DNA of 64,000 bases from Bolinopsis microptera (GCF_026151205.1 NC_087075.1:3632359-3696358); one strand, 5' to 3'; shown: positions 46,901 through 50,739, counted from the stretch's first letter. The notes: generated from the sequence alone by a model not told the origin. Made by a program: numbers and translations.

Positions 46901-49900
46901 ATGTATCATTTGTCATTACTCTTCCAGTCTCACAATCGAGATATTGGCAGACAAATTTCATTAACGTTTACCGACTTCCCTGCGAGCCTTTCTGATGACG
47001 CAGATTTGCAATGATAATTATAATTATTTCCAATATTTAGTAATAGTAGGCCTAAAACACAAAGTAGGCCTAAAACACAAAGTAGGCCTAAAACACAAAG
47101 TAGGCCTAAAACACAAAGTAGGCCTAAAACAGAAAGAAAAGGCTCTCTCCTTACGTTTTGACGCCGTCAGTAGTGGAGGAGCTTGTTTGTGAGCCACCAT
47201 TTGATCCTTGAGGTGTAGTCCAAGTGATGGTCTGAGCTGTACCGTACGTTATACAGGTAAGGGTAATACTGGTTCCTGCTACTGCTTGTCTGTTAGGTAT
47301 AGGCGTCGCGATATCTGCAAATATTTGAATTATAAACCCCAACATTCAGAACCACAACTTATTACAATTTACAACCCCCACCAATTATAGTACAGACAGA
47401 TCCGTCAAAAAAAAACCCGATTTACCCACAGTCCTCACAACGAGCTTGCAAAGGAGTTTTGACATTTTTGAGTCCCACTAGGTGTCCTTTGTGGCTGACC
47501 AATTTTTCACCCATACCGCCTAACCAGGCAGTCATCATTCCTATGTTCCAACTGATAGGTATATTTCAATTCGTTCCAGAATATTTCCGATCATCTTCTG
47601 ATGATCTCGTATATTTCCAACATATAAATCTTTATACAGTGCCACATTAATAACATGAAAGAATCGTCACTAAAAATGCACTAAAAATTAAGTCATGATT
47701 TTTGACATTTTTCCAATTCCTGAGCTCTTGGTCACCGCAGTAATAGGATACGAGTCGTATAGTGTGGCGTCACAAACGACCAGTACCTAGCCCTCAGACT
47801 TATACTTACAACTCACGTGACGTCACAGTTAACATGACGTCACGATAGCGTCATGATGACGTCACATGGTGTAAAATCACGTGACGTGTGGCGTCACAAA
47901 CGACCAGTGACTGACAGGAACCTAGCCCTCAGACTTATACTTACAACTCACGTGACGTCACAGTTAACATGACGTCACGATAGCGTCATGATGACGTCAC
48001 ATGGTGTAAAATCACGTGACGTGTGGCGTCACAAACGACCAGTGACTGACAGGAACCTAGACCTCAGACTTATACTTACAACTCACGTGACGTCACAGTT
48101 AACATGACGTCACGATAGCGTCATGATGACGTCACATGGTGTAAAATCACGTGACGTGTGGCGTCACAAACGACCAGTGACTGACAAGAACCCAGCCCTC
48201 AGACTTATACTTAAGTCCAATGAAGGTTTGTGAGCATCCCAATGTTTTTGGGTAAATGATAGAGTTTGATAAATATAAATAACAACTACTGAAAAGGTAA
48301 AGTTAACACACAAACTTACAGACAGCGACGACTTGTTTTTCTGAAGACTCCAGGACTCCGATGTTACTGTAGGTAGCAAAACACTTGTACTTTGCAGTGT
48401 CAGTACTTGCCAGGGGAGATAGAGTCAACACACTGTCACGTGTTGTTCCGTATGTGTCAGAGACCACACCTGTTTTAATATTTGTTTAACTCAAACACAA
48501 GGAAAACTTTTGTAATCATCGTCTTAAGTGTCCAAGGCCCAACGAAGTCAACTTGGTATGATTGTTCTAGTTCTAAATATATTGACTATTAGACCAGAGT
48601 CTGCTGCAAACAATTTTCCAATCTCACTCCACCTGACATGACGTCACACCACCTGACATGACGTCATACCACCTGACATGACGTCACACCACCTGACATG
48701 ACATCACACCACCTGACAACTCACCTGATGTAACTAAGGTTCCATCTCTCTCCCACTCGAAGGTAAGTATAGCGCTAAGAGGGGTTGGCATGGTTGCTGT
48801 ACACGTTAACTGAATAGATACTCCTAGGATATCTACTACTTGTGCCGTGTCGTATGTGAGAGCTGAAGTAGAGTGTCAGTTAGATGAAATGCTTTATTAG
48901 AAACATATTAATGAGGAAGCAATGAGACTACTAATCTTACAACAAGTTACTTCTAACACTGATCAGTGCAACATTATAAACTAAGAGACAATAAACTTAC
49001 TCAGAACATTGAGGGTAGCAGTTGGTATACAGATGGCACTTTCAGTTCTGGAGGCAATAACAGCAGAACAAGCGTAGATACCTGCGCTACTGGAGGTCAC
49101 TCCAGATAATGTCTGCACACACTCGTATGTGTTAGCAGCAGTAGTGTGAGCACTGAGAGAGGTAAAATCAGAAACTGAAATTTCAAGTTCCTGGCAATTA
49201 CCAGCGGTGCGTGATTTTAAAGAATTAGAGTGCCTAAATCAACTGTCACTAAGATTATTGACATACCTAAACGAGGCCCCGCCGGAATTGGCAATGGAAC
49301 TGCCTTCTTTGGTCCAAGAGCATTTAGAGTGATCGTTTAAAGTAGGAGTGTCGCCAGTAACTACAGTACAAGTCAGCTGGACGTTAGATCCAGCTGTGAA
49401 GTAGCCGCTCTGTCCAATTGTTGTTGTCACCTCTGGGAGAAGATTCATTAGTAACCAATAGTAACCATTAGTAACCATTAGTAACCATTAGTAACCATTA
49501 GTAACCATTAGTAACCATTAATAACCATAAGTAATCAATAGTAATCGTTAGTAACCATTGGTAACCAATTGTAACCAAAGTTTAAAAGAAAATATGTAAA
49601 ATCACTTACTACTACAACTAGTAGGTGTGGTGCTGCAGGCTTCCGTTTTAGTACTCTGACCATCGATATAGTACTCATTCTGGCAGAATGTGGTAATTGT
49701 GGTACCAGTTGCCACGTTAGTTCCAGCAAGTGGATACATACCGCTCGAGAAGGTTGCAGTGGGGACCGTGCATACGGCTGAAAAAGAAGGTAACGTGTTG
49801 TTTTACTATAATGCAACGGAAATATGTTGATTTAGTTACGAGAAGATAAAGAAAATTCATCCGTGGACAATACTGAATAATTAGTAATGAACCTAAACAA

Positions 49901-50674
49901 ATACCCTGAACCAGTCGATATAACTAACCTATGCAGTCACTGGAGGCGGTGGAGCCGATACTCATTGTGCTGGTCCCACCTCCACAGGCAGTACAGGAGG
50001 TCTGACTGACTGTGTCTGTGTAGGTACCAATCGGACAGTCAATACAGTCTGAGGTGCCGATGTAGGTTCCAGCTGAGCACTCCTCTGGGAGAACACGTGG
50101 TGTTAATTAAAGAACACGTGGTGTTAAAGAAAGGATAAACATCAGTATTATGCGTAGAAACTGAGATACTTGATTATTAGTTTGGCGACGTAAAACAATG
50201 AGAAAGAGAAGAAGGCATACTTACTACATAACCCGTCTACTGCTATAAGTGGGGAGGCACACTCCACTGTAGATTCATAGTCCACGTCTGAGGCTTCGTC
50301 AAAATCCCAATCTGTGAATGTGAGAGTTAGTGATTATCAACAAGCGATTCAACCATATCAACTGATTATCAACAAGCGATTGATAAACTTAACCATATCA
50401 ATTGATATCGAGGCGCTAATTTACATACTCACCAGTTCTTCGATAAATATTTAATATTCATGATTTTGGTAAGTTGTGAGTTAATTGGTTTAGCAAGTTT
50501 ACGAGAAAAACTAAATTAGTTTATTGGAATACTTTGTTTGAAAAAGAAACACGATGATTACATGTACAGTACCCCTTGCATTATATTAATTTAAAACCAG
50601 TACTTACTAATCCCAAATGACGTCGATTCTTTAGCGAGCGTTCCCAATAAAGTCAGCAGGATATATATCCTCAT
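10857..50674 (-). CDS. Large multi-Ig extracellular protein gene (41 exons, 3' end not found)
   Basis: Likely a secreted or membrane-anchored adhesion/recognition protein: signal peptide, GCC2/GCC3-like module, Sushi module, 17 Ig-like domains (last one partial). Exons in transcription order: 50674-50608, 50311-50225, 50084-49929, 49777-49610, 49432-49267, 49152-49001, 48862-48725, 48469-48320, 47314-47155, 45517-45399, 45228-45082, 42268-42153, 41829-41718, 40862-40794, 40629-40555, 40394-40083, 39963-39842, 38784-38619, 36946-36802, 36617-36463, 34867-34684, 34300-34194, 32649-32540, 31823-31733, 31144-31046, 30907-30790, 30627-30531, 30020-29936, 29740-29598, 29011-28831, 28158-28059, 27636-27555, 27040-26920, 26617-26507, 26306-26103, 22399-22274, 21994-21806, 21624-21536, 11542-11425, 11238-11167, 10988-10857. 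Every junction is GT-AG and every phase joins without a stop, which is the main evidence. Inter-domain introns are all phase 1, as in exon-shuffled genes. No membrane segment or stop codon was seen; the gene continues past 10857. Orthology not recognised. Confidence 0.9.
11167..21624 (-). CDS. Ig-like domain 16 (exons 38-40)
   Basis: Residues ~1644-1736 from exons 21624-21536, 11542-11425 and 11238-11167. Motifs: ALTLSCAFSY (B strand), ITWSKDN (C strand Trp), TSDAGSYTCVADYG (F strand). The intradomain introns are phase 0 and phase 1. The first of them, intron 38, is ~10 kb and contains the satellite plus the nested transposons, so the retrotransposon insertion lies inside this domain's intron without breaking coding sequence. 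Confidence 0.9.
11556..11855. repeat. 16-bp satellite CACGTGATAAGATAAG in intron 38
   Basis: About 17 mostly perfect copies of the 16-mer, with a few variants (ATAAACACGTG, ATAGGCTTAGCACGTG). It abuts the acceptor of exon 39 within ~15 bp, and the exon's first bases (ATCACGTGG on the minus strand) resemble the unit. A few more degraded copies continue at 21459-21500 on the far side of the transposon nest, showing the nest landed inside the array. Each unit has an E-box CACGTG and GATAAG motifs. Confidence 0.9.
12236..12712 (+). repeat. 5' LTR of Ty3/gypsy element
   Basis: 477 bp, beginning TGTTATACCTTCTGTATAAC and ending near ATAATAAG. Identical to the 3' LTR except for two substitutions that I could find (CTTCTG/CTTTTG near the start, GGGTAATT/GGGTCATT near the end), so the insertion is young. 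The first 21 bases form a small inverted repeat (GTTATAC..GTATAAC). Contains one CRE palindrome TGACGTCA. I see no target-site duplication outside the LTR pair, which is unusual for a young insertion. Confidence 0.92.
12713..12730 (+). other. Putative primer binding site
   Basis: TGGAGCCTGATCC directly follows the 5' LTR, starting with TGG as expected for pairing with a tRNA 3' CCA. I did not identify the tRNA. Confidence 0.5.
12763..14112 (+). CDS. gag: Retrotransposon Gag
   Basis: 449 codons. Nucleocapsid-type polyprotein that packages element RNA in cytoplasmic particles. The N-terminal third includes a helical retrotransposon-gag-like region (residues ~65-215, with FSRYCERFQEYV and FLRGVKDPQMRRKLNEAS). 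A long basic R/S/D-rich stretch (~245-370) precedes one CCHC zinc knuckle CYNCKQQGHIQRNC at residues 377-390 (13891-13932). The frame is intact. The start ATG sits ~50 bp after the LTR. It ends at UAA 14110, preceded immediately by a slippery heptamer that leads into pol in the -1 frame. Confidence 0.9.
   Translation: MSKEQLLQQLKTIIDEAGENATLIKQEAVDLLDLQAQITQTAAQTNGAQPGLTEALARLKISQSTKMPKFVKTDNFSRYCERFQEYVYIAKINDPNLNMFFLQNLDDETYSQLRNVELTNEQKVNAQLFCPIYKRAIYADMSISLKNEVMECRQKVDENIADYAFRLREKAMIAYPNTQDAEENCLIAFLRGVKDPQMRRKLNEASSLSTFKNAITLAKRLEKVNEMLNEEPEVNSILKESTYSFKPEREKPDYPRNESYNIQRYSKSESPNRASNSDYHQQRDRSSSRDHNRSRPRDRDSNQGNQRSDNYDRSRRRSSSRDSSRYRSNTTGRFNDRRGRSRTPEYKRYNYRSDYNNNDNYRRNNRYGNNFHRNVTCYNCKQQGHIQRNCSYNTVNHFVSQRPPMQNCEQFQQYGRNFPPSNPDTQQHVSRSNQIPTDQSTIQNHNGLN
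14076..18804 (+). pseudogene. pol: Retrotransposon Pol (PR-RT-RNaseH-IN), three lesions
   Basis: Polyprotein for proteolysis, reverse transcription and integration. Domains in order: aspartic protease with DTGA (Asp codon 14256); reverse transcriptase with FIDDLLM (~15599); RNase H (TIDSSKAG ~16055, LEMLGLLAALKHW); integrase with HHCC zinc region (~17026-17145), catalytic Asp 17230, Asp 17413 and Glu 17521 (exact DD35E spacing), then a GPY motif (WTGPYLI, ~17950). The order PR-RT-RH-IN and GPY assign it to Ty3/gypsy. It ends in a ~200-residue acidic/Ser-rich tail. Lesions: a deletion with frameshift near 15320-15335 in the N-terminal part of RT; a frame change at an A-run near 16480-16493; an in-frame TAA at 16 bp-scale position 17416, directly after the second integrase Asp. 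The A-run lesion could be a sequencing error. This copy is probably not autonomous. Confidence 0.88.
14103..14109 (+). promoter_or_regulatory. Slippery heptamer for -1 gag-pol frameshift
   Basis: T TTA AAC in the gag frame, ending directly before the gag stop TAA at 14110. The -1 frame is open from 14076 into the protease. UUUAAAC fits the X XXY YYZ rule for -1 programmed frameshifting. I did not identify a downstream pseudoknot by eye. Confidence 0.75.
18805..19933 (+). other. Non-coding internal region of the retrotransposon
   Basis: About 1.1 kb between pol and the third ORF. No substantial open frame. It still carries many TCAACG hexamers on the plus strand (for example 19291, 19331, 19458, 19517, 19573, 19660, 19782), like the coding parts of the element. 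Confidence 0.7.
19934..20368 (+). pseudogene. Third ORF of the retrotransposon, interrupted by a MITE
   Basis: Open for 144 codons from ATG 19934, but the last ~30 codons are encoded by the MITE inserted at 20273. The element-derived part is acidic and Asn/Asp/Ser-rich, with no signal peptide, membrane segment or envelope-type motif, so I do not call it env. Function unknown; it may be an accessory ORF or a chance open stretch. Confidence 0.45.
20273..20421. mobile_element. 149-bp hAT-type MITE
   Basis: Perfect terminal inverted repeats CAGGGACAAAAGGA / TCCTTTTGTCCCTG, flanked by a perfect 8-bp direct repeat CTGTCTGC (20265-20272 and 20422-20429), the target-site signature of hAT elements. 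The interior is also largely self-complementary (ATCGCGG / CCGCGAT, ACCGCGAAAT blocks). No coding capacity. It inserted in the third ORF of the retrotransposon. Confidence 0.93.
20561..20651 (+). repeat. Duplicated LTR start plus polypurine tract
   Basis: CTTCTTTCAACGTTTTGGTA followed by GAGAGGATT occurs at about 20561-20590 and again at 20621-20651. Each is followed by TGTTATACC...GTATAACAAG, so the first ~35 bases of the LTR are duplicated just before the true 3' LTR. AGAGAGGA next to the LTR is the likely polypurine tract for plus-strand priming. Confidence 0.75.
20652..21128 (+). repeat. 3' LTR of Ty3/gypsy element
   Basis: 477 bp, same length as the 5' LTR and differing at two positions that I could see. 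It is followed directly by the 3' half of the hAT-like TIR element at 21129. Confidence 0.92.
21806..22399 (-). CDS. Ig-like domain 15 (exons 36-37)
   Basis: Residues ~1539-1643 (exons 22399-22274, 21994-21806). Motifs: GVSVTFTCSASS (B strand) and ATTDESFVCAVEYS (F strand, Phe in place of Tyr). No canonical C-strand Trp; INFYLSAN occupies that place. Intradomain intron phase 1. Confidence 0.9.
22419..25571. mobile_element. 3.15-kb poly-G-ended TIR element in intron 35 with purine array
   Basis: The left end is a G run then TCCAACCCGAT; the right end is ATCGGGTTGGA then a C run. Flanking direct repeat ACTGGTT at 22412-22418 and 25572-25578 (7 bp). Both ends carry the block GATTTTGGCCTCATCAACCC in the same orientation, so the subterminal part is partly inverted between ends. 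The interior has the GAGGAG array and, at ~25010-25090, the GGTACCGAACGGACA unit header seen in the 6-10 kb element. It lies inside an intron of the Ig gene. Confidence 0.75.
23098..25008 (-). repeat. Polypurine (GGA/GAG) array
   Basis: About 1.9 kb of GAGGAGGAGGACTGAGGAGG-like sequence, the reverse complement of the pyrimidine family at 6095-9860. Its unit header (ACATTTAGATATCC..., tattttcaaaacggac) is at the right end near 25010-25070, confirming opposite orientation. The short frame at 24877-25215 is an artefact of the repeat plus its flank. Confidence 0.9.
26103..26617 (-). CDS. Ig-like domain 14 (exons 34-35)
   Basis: Residues ~1434-1538 (exons 26617-26507, 26306-26103). Motifs: STISVSCTLELD (B strand) and SPAVSYKCKGYFTG (F strand). 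Intradomain intron phase 1. The C-strand Trp is not seen. The following intron 35 (26102-22400) carries the poly-G-ended TIR element. Confidence 0.9.
26622..26745. repeat. Two-copy ~59-bp tandem repeat next to exon 34 acceptor
   Basis: CATGTTAACACGCCCTTATA...GTTACCCCAGGGTAG appears twice in tandem starting about 5 bp upstream (minus-strand sense) of the exon 34 acceptor. Each copy ends in a CTACCC-type pyrimidine stretch like the acceptor itself. Confidence 0.85.
26920..28158 (-). CDS. Ig-like domain 13 (exons 31-33)
   Basis: Residues ~1333-1433 (exons 28158-28059, 27636-27555, 27040-26920). Motifs: AYTITCTYEG (B strand), LKWYKDD (C strand Trp split by a phase-2 intron at TG|G), ASDSGSYKCRAITT (F strand). 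An extra Cys (KAGCLVSS) lies between the sheets. Intradomain introns are phase 2 and phase 0. Confidence 0.92.
27045..27295. repeat. 11/12-bp array GTGGTAATTAA in intron 32
   Basis: About 20 copies of TAATTAAGTGG with G/C and A/T variants. It abuts the exon 33 acceptor: the last copy merges into CTTAATTTCCAG on the minus strand. In transcript sense the unit reads CCACTTAATTA, which repeatedly presents a branch-point-like CTTAAT. Confidence 0.9.
28150..28200. repeat. Duplicated acceptor region of exon 31
   Basis: ACGTTGTTATTTCTGAGG occurs at the exon 31 boundary and again ~33 bp further right. This duplicates the 3' splice site together with the first exon bases. Confidence 0.7.
28831..29740 (-). 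CDS. Ig-like domain 12, cysteine-less (exons 29-30)
   Basis: Residues ~1225-1332 (exons 29740-29598, 29011-28831). The B strand reads GTAVTFTAVVDG, with Ala where Cys is expected; the C-strand Trp is present (KTILWYGV). The F-strand region reads YTAYVAGIYVTSYTMA, also without Cys. Intradomain intron phase 0. Ig fold is inferred from position, length and strand pattern. Confidence 0.85.
29045..29575. repeat. ~45-bp array with X-box-like palindromes in intron 29
   Basis: Eleven copies of a unit containing GGTTACTATAGTAACGTTA followed by ATCACCGTTACTATCACCTT. Seven or so copies hold an intact GTTRCTATAGTAAC, which matches the X-box consensus bound by RFX factors. The array fills the intron and reaches within ~25-35 bp of both splice sites. 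Confidence 0.9.
29936..30907 (-). CDS. Ig-like domain 11 (exons 26-28)
   Basis: Residues ~1125-1224 (exons 30907-30790, 30627-30531, 30020-29936). Motifs: YSLPPCVAIG (B-strand Cys), TAIWTSDAD (C-strand Trp split at TG|G), LSGSGYICTITYD (F strand). Intradomain introns phase 2 and phase 0. The exon 26 donor region is duplicated just downstream (see 30713-30800). Confidence 0.9.
30713..30800. repeat. Two-copy ~61-bp duplication spanning the exon 26 3' end and donor
   Basis: CATATTTACCAGATAGCTGT at the exon 26 donor recurs at ~30725 as CATATTTACCAGGTAGCTGT, each followed by GTCAGCCTCT. The second copy therefore offers a decoy exon end plus a GTAAATA donor 60 bp downstream of the real one. Confidence 0.85.
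31046..32649 (-). CDS. Ig-like domain 10 (exons 23-25)
   Basis: Residues ~1025-1124 (exons 32649-32540, 31823-31733, 31144-31046). Motifs: AGPISCTASDHS (B strand), LTISWFKG (C-strand Trp), DAGDYYCKAEYA (F strand, the most canonical in the protein). Intradomain introns phase 0 and phase 1. Confidence 0.93.
31185..31305. repeat. 16-bp array AACTAGTAACTATAGC in intron 24
   Basis: About seven copies next to the exon 25 acceptor. The same 16-mer family also forms the array at 32160-32370 in the neighbouring intron. Confidence 0.85.
31555..31700. repeat. 32/33-bp array with CACGTG in intron 24
   Basis: Four copies of a unit containing GACACGTGGCATTGCACGTGA followed by CACTGCACACTT, ~30 bp from the exon 24 donor. 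Confidence 0.9.
32160..32375. repeat. 16-bp array AACTAGTAACTATAGC in intron 23
   Basis: About twelve imperfect copies. TATAGCAAC half-sites recall the X-box array at 29045. Confidence 0.85.
32661..33320. repeat. 22-bp array with ~30 GTAAGTAT motifs in intron 22
   Basis: On the plus strand the unit is AGTTCCAAGTAATAATACTT(AC). In transcript sense each unit reads ...GGAACTGTAAGTATTATTAC, so most copies display a strong 5' splice consensus GTAAGTAT. The array lies directly upstream of the exon 23 acceptor and joins the exon-end array at 33332. Confidence 0.92.
33332..34193. repeat. Tandem array of exon 22 3' end plus 5' splice site (~16 copies)
   Basis: The ~54-bp unit, in transcript sense, encodes TYTSSQANL-TP then CTCGGTTAGTACTC, that is, the last ~40 bases of exon 22 plus its donor GTTAGT. 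The functional copy at the left end of exon 22 (34194 onward) is the seventeenth. Most copies keep GGTTAGT; a few carry GTTTAGT. Lengths vary by 1-3 bp so translated frames differ. Confidence 0.93.
34194..34867 (-). CDS. Ig-like domain 9 (exons 21-22)
   Basis: Residues ~928-1024 (exons 34867-34684, 34300-34194). Motifs: ALVTLSCVAST (B strand), PTVVWKEG (C-strand Trp), VSTTDTYVCEVTD (F strand). Intradomain intron phase 2. The 3' end of exon 22 has seeded the donor array in the next intron. Confidence 0.93.
34875..36215. repeat. 15/16-bp G-rich array GGGGGTTTATTTAGT in intron 20
   Basis: Roughly 85-90 copies with TTATTTAGT/TTATCTAGT/TTATCTAGC variants and G runs of 4-7. The plus strand, which is the template for this gene, has regularly spaced G runs able to form quadruplexes; the transcript is C-rich. 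The array merges into the pyrimidine tract of the exon 21 acceptor (CCCCCCCGCCAG). Confidence 0.92.
36463..36946 (-). CDS. Ig-like domain 8 (exons 19-20)
   Basis: Residues ~828-927 (exons 36946-36802, 36617-36463). Motifs: GQGTLTCKFGPS (B strand), TIKWVRTTD (C-strand Trp), VGDAGIWKCVVTLQD (F strand, Trp for Tyr). Intradomain intron phase 2. Confidence 0.92.
36948..38548. repeat. 32-bp array with CACGTG filling intron 18
   Basis: About 49 copies of CACGTGGTTAGTTCTCCAGA-TAAACAGGTATAT, mostly identical, with occasional 1-bp indels and CATATA/ACATGG variants. It starts at the exon 19 acceptor (the last copy supplies CACGTGATATTCAG) and occupies nearly all of the 1672-bp intron. Both strands are open over long stretches because of the period; these frames are not genes. 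Confidence 0.95.
38619..39963 (-). CDS. Ig-like domain 7, cysteine-less (exons 17-18)
   Basis: Residues ~732-827 (exons 39963-39842, 38784-38619). B strand SSLTLTAKITA has Ala in place of Cys; C-strand Trp is kept (NIVWFKNS). The F-strand segment AGDITSTYKVTAEL has Val-Thr where Cys is expected. Intradomain intron phase 0. So the pinned disulfide is absent on both sides. Confidence 0.88.
38940..39812. repeat. 34-bp array GAAACTGAGACTAGTTACTG... in intron 17
   Basis: About 25 copies of GAAACTGAGACTAGTTACTG followed by GAATTATATAATAG, with occasional AGGTCTG insertions. It fills most of intron 17 and begins ~30 bp from the exon 17 donor. Confidence 0.94.
40083..40394 (-). CDS. Ig-like domain 6 in a single exon (exon 16)
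   Basis: Residues ~628-731; the only Ig domain here encoded by one exon (312 bp). Motifs: GESATFTAVFTG (Ala replaces the B-strand Cys), SAPTWAKK (C-strand Trp), TADEAAYACTIIYA (F-strand Cys kept). The F-strand Cys therefore lacks its usual partner. Confidence 0.93.
40555..41829 (-). CDS. Ig-like domain 5 (exons 13-15)
   Basis: Residues ~510-627 (exons 41829-41718, 40862-40794, 40629-40555; the first ~8 residues finish domain 4). HTIVPEGGADYIRLDTDYVD has no B-strand Cys; a Cys appears later in KEFCTSG. The end is canonical: TATLTLSSVIISDTG then YYWCVITYED. Introns phase 1 and 1. The odd first half makes this the least certain domain. Confidence 0.8.
40905..41690. repeat. Imperfect long inverted repeat in intron 13
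   Basis: The left half (40910-41330) is rich in AGCTACCACC and CTACCTCCTGCTCTATACAG; the right half (41390-41690) has complementary blocks such as GGTGGAAGCTACATAGAGCA and GGAAGTAG. Alignment by eye is partial, suggesting an old foldback or convergent duplications. Confidence 0.5.
42091..42726. repeat. Direct duplication of exon 12 3' end, donor and downstream intron
   Basis: 42091-42166 (ATTGCTCTAGTGATAACTCA...CTTTATTAGATCAA) recurs at 42646-42726 with few changes. The repeated part includes the last ~14 coding bases of exon 12 and its donor GTAGTATT. The second copy lies upstream of exon 12 in transcript sense and lacks a matching acceptor nearby. Confidence 0.85.
42153..45228 (-). CDS. 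Ig-like domain 4 (exons 11-12, end in exon 13)
   Basis: Residues ~455-510 plus the start of exon 13 (exons 45228-45082 and 42268-42153). Motifs: GSDIVLTLNADTYG (no B-strand Cys), KSIAWYHDG (C-strand Trp), SDIDIGDYECISLRN (F-strand Cys). An extra Cys occurs at VMCVFES. Intradomain introns phase 1 and phase 0. Confidence 0.88.
43480..44310. repeat. Three diverged ~270-bp direct repeats
   Basis: The theme AATGTGGCCTTTGCAGTTAG ... AAGTCTCTxxGACCTTCAG-AGCCGAGATACAAA ... TACGCCTGATGGTAATTTAG ... TAGGGTTG recurs about three times with heavy divergence. Old tandem repeat; the short open frame at 43479-43700 is part of it. Confidence 0.65.
44417..45056. repeat. 9-bp array (GCAATATCT)n in intron 11
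   Basis: About 70 copies, near-perfect, split at 44625-44650 by a 26-bp perfect palindrome (arms TGCAATGTCTGCA). In transcript sense the unit reads ATATTGCAG, a run of acceptor-like CAGs. Long YLQ/NIC/ISA frames on both strands are consequences of the 9-bp period. It starts ~25 bp from the exon 11 donor. Confidence 0.95.
45399..47314 (-). CDS. Ig-like domain 3 (exons 9-10)
   Basis: Residues ~362-454 (exons 47314-47155, 45517-45399). Motifs: GTSITLTCITYG (B strand), QTITWTTPQ (C-strand Trp), SATHDGAYTCVVVNAG (F strand). Canonical I/V-type cysteine pair. Intradomain intron phase 2. Confidence 0.93.
45525..46000. repeat. 8-bp array (TTAGTTAT)n at the exon 10 acceptor
   Basis: Around 55 copies, with TTAGTAAT-type variants at the left end. 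In transcript sense it is (ATAACTAA)n, a string of branch-point-like ACTAA motifs directly upstream of the acceptor CTACTCAG. Confidence 0.93.
46015..46310 (+). repeat. Dispersed repeat (TTGGGCCTAATTTGG..GGGCGTGGCTGCC), copy 1
   Basis: Core shared with 51380-51413 plus 53257-53345 (a copy split by another element) and with 60570-60720: GTTCAGGG, ATTGGGCCTAATTTGGxCC, ATGGGCGTGGCTGCCCCGCGG, GGTGTCCGGGACCCC. Ends in a T run. No coding potential recognised. Confidence 0.75.
46620..46760 (-). pseudogene. LINE reverse transcriptase tail fragment
   Basis: Minus-strand frame encodes HFYIGPKLYNKTIN then INQDIKNITITCLQDKF, LNSFKST, resembling the C-terminal GxKLYNxLPxxIK...FKxxLK segment of Jockey-type LINE ORF2. 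Very short and degraded. Confidence 0.45.
47046..47132. repeat. 18-bp array TAGGCCTAAAACACAAAG in intron 9
   Basis: Five copies, the last ending ~20 bp from the exon 9 donor. Confidence 0.93.
47785..48215. repeat. ~130-bp array with clustered CRE palindromes in intron 8
   Basis: Three full copies and a partial one. Each unit holds three perfect TGACGTCA sites (GTGACGTCACAG, CATGACGTCACG, GATGACGTCACAT) plus CACGTGACG and GTGGCGTCAC. The units are almost identical. Confidence 0.93.
48320..48862 (-). CDS. Ig-like domain 2 (exons 7-8)
   Basis: Residues ~266-361 (exons 48862-48725, 48469-48320). Motifs: GVSIQLTCTATMP (B strand), LTFEWERDG (C-strand Trp), ASTDTAKYKCFATYS (F strand). Intradomain intron phase 1. 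The intron between them carries a second CRE array. Confidence 0.93.
48628..48724. repeat. 23-bp array with CREs at the exon 7 donor
   Basis: CCACCTGACATGACGTCACA repeated four to five times; three copies keep TGACGTCA, one has TGACATCA. It abuts the exon 7 donor (the unit's CACCTGA resembles the donor strand TCACCTGATG). Confidence 0.93.
49001..49432 (-). CDS. Ig-like domain 1 (exons 5-6)
   Basis: Residues ~160-265 (exons 49432-49267, 49152-49001). Motifs: GSNVQLTCTVVTG (B strand), KCSWTKEG (extra Cys two residues before the C-strand Trp), SSAGIYACSAVIA (F strand), plus two more Cys (YECVQT, AICIPT). Exon 6 uses the acceptor CTCTCTCAG at 49153; the nearer-looking TTTCAG further upstream would put a stop in frame. 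Confidence 0.92.
49447..49568. repeat. 11-bp array AGTAACCATT at the exon 5 acceptor
   Basis: About ten copies of GTAACCATTA with minor changes, starting ~15 bp upstream (transcript sense) of the exon 5 acceptor. Confidence 0.92.
49610..49777 (-). CDS. Sushi/CCP-like domain (exon 4)
   Basis: Residues ~104-159. Four cysteines in CCP-like spacing: VCTVPT, TTFCQNEYYIDG, EACSTT, TSCS, with a central Gly/Tyr pattern. The typical near-C-terminal Trp is missing, so this is a divergent Sushi module. It follows a GCC2/GCC3-like module, a common animal combination in extracellular proteins. Confidence 0.75.
49929..50084 (-). CDS. GCC2/GCC3 (ephrin-receptor-like) module (exon 3)
   Basis: Residues ~52-103. 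Pattern ECSAGTYIG, CIDCPIGTYTD, TSCTACGGGTST, DCI matches the CxxGTY...CxxCPxGTYxx...CxxCxxGTxT signature of GCC2/GCC3 domains. Single symmetric phase-1 exon. Confidence 0.88.
50225..50674 (-). CDS. Signal peptide and acidic linker (exons 1-2)
   Basis: Exon 1 (50674-50608) encodes MRIYILLTLLGTLA followed by KEST, a short but typical secretion signal. Exon 2 (50311-50225) encodes an acidic segment (NWDFDEASDVDYES) with two Cys. The ATG chosen is the only one in frame before the hydrophobic core. Confidence 0.88.
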
Positions 50675-50727
50675 TTAATTCCGAAAAGTTTCTTTTCCAC
50701 TTATCTTATCTATGTATAAGAAGCTTA

Positions 50728-50734
50728 TTTTATA
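50728..50734 (-). promoter_or_regulatory. Putative TATA box of the Ig gene
   Basis: TATAAAA on the minus strand, 54-60 bp upstream of the ATG at 50674, which would give a very short 5' UTR. GATA-type motifs (AGATAAGATAAG) lie between it and the start codon. No transcript evidence. Confidence 0.45.
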
Positions 50735-50739
50735 CTTAC

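Larger units (their letters stand above)
45082..47314 (-). other. Introns 9 and 10 with repeats and a LINE remnant
   Basis: Intron 9 (47154-45518) holds the 18-bp array near the donor, a LINE tail (46620-46760), a dispersed GGGCGTGGCTGCC repeat (46040-46310) and the 8-bp array at the acceptor. Intron 10 (45398-45229) contains AGGGTGTTTCCATAAAATTG, resembling a mariner terminal repeat. Confidence 0.6.

Noticed and set aside
46820-47014. 64-codon open frame in intron 9
   Set aside because: Near a LINE remnant, no family resemblance, no splice support.
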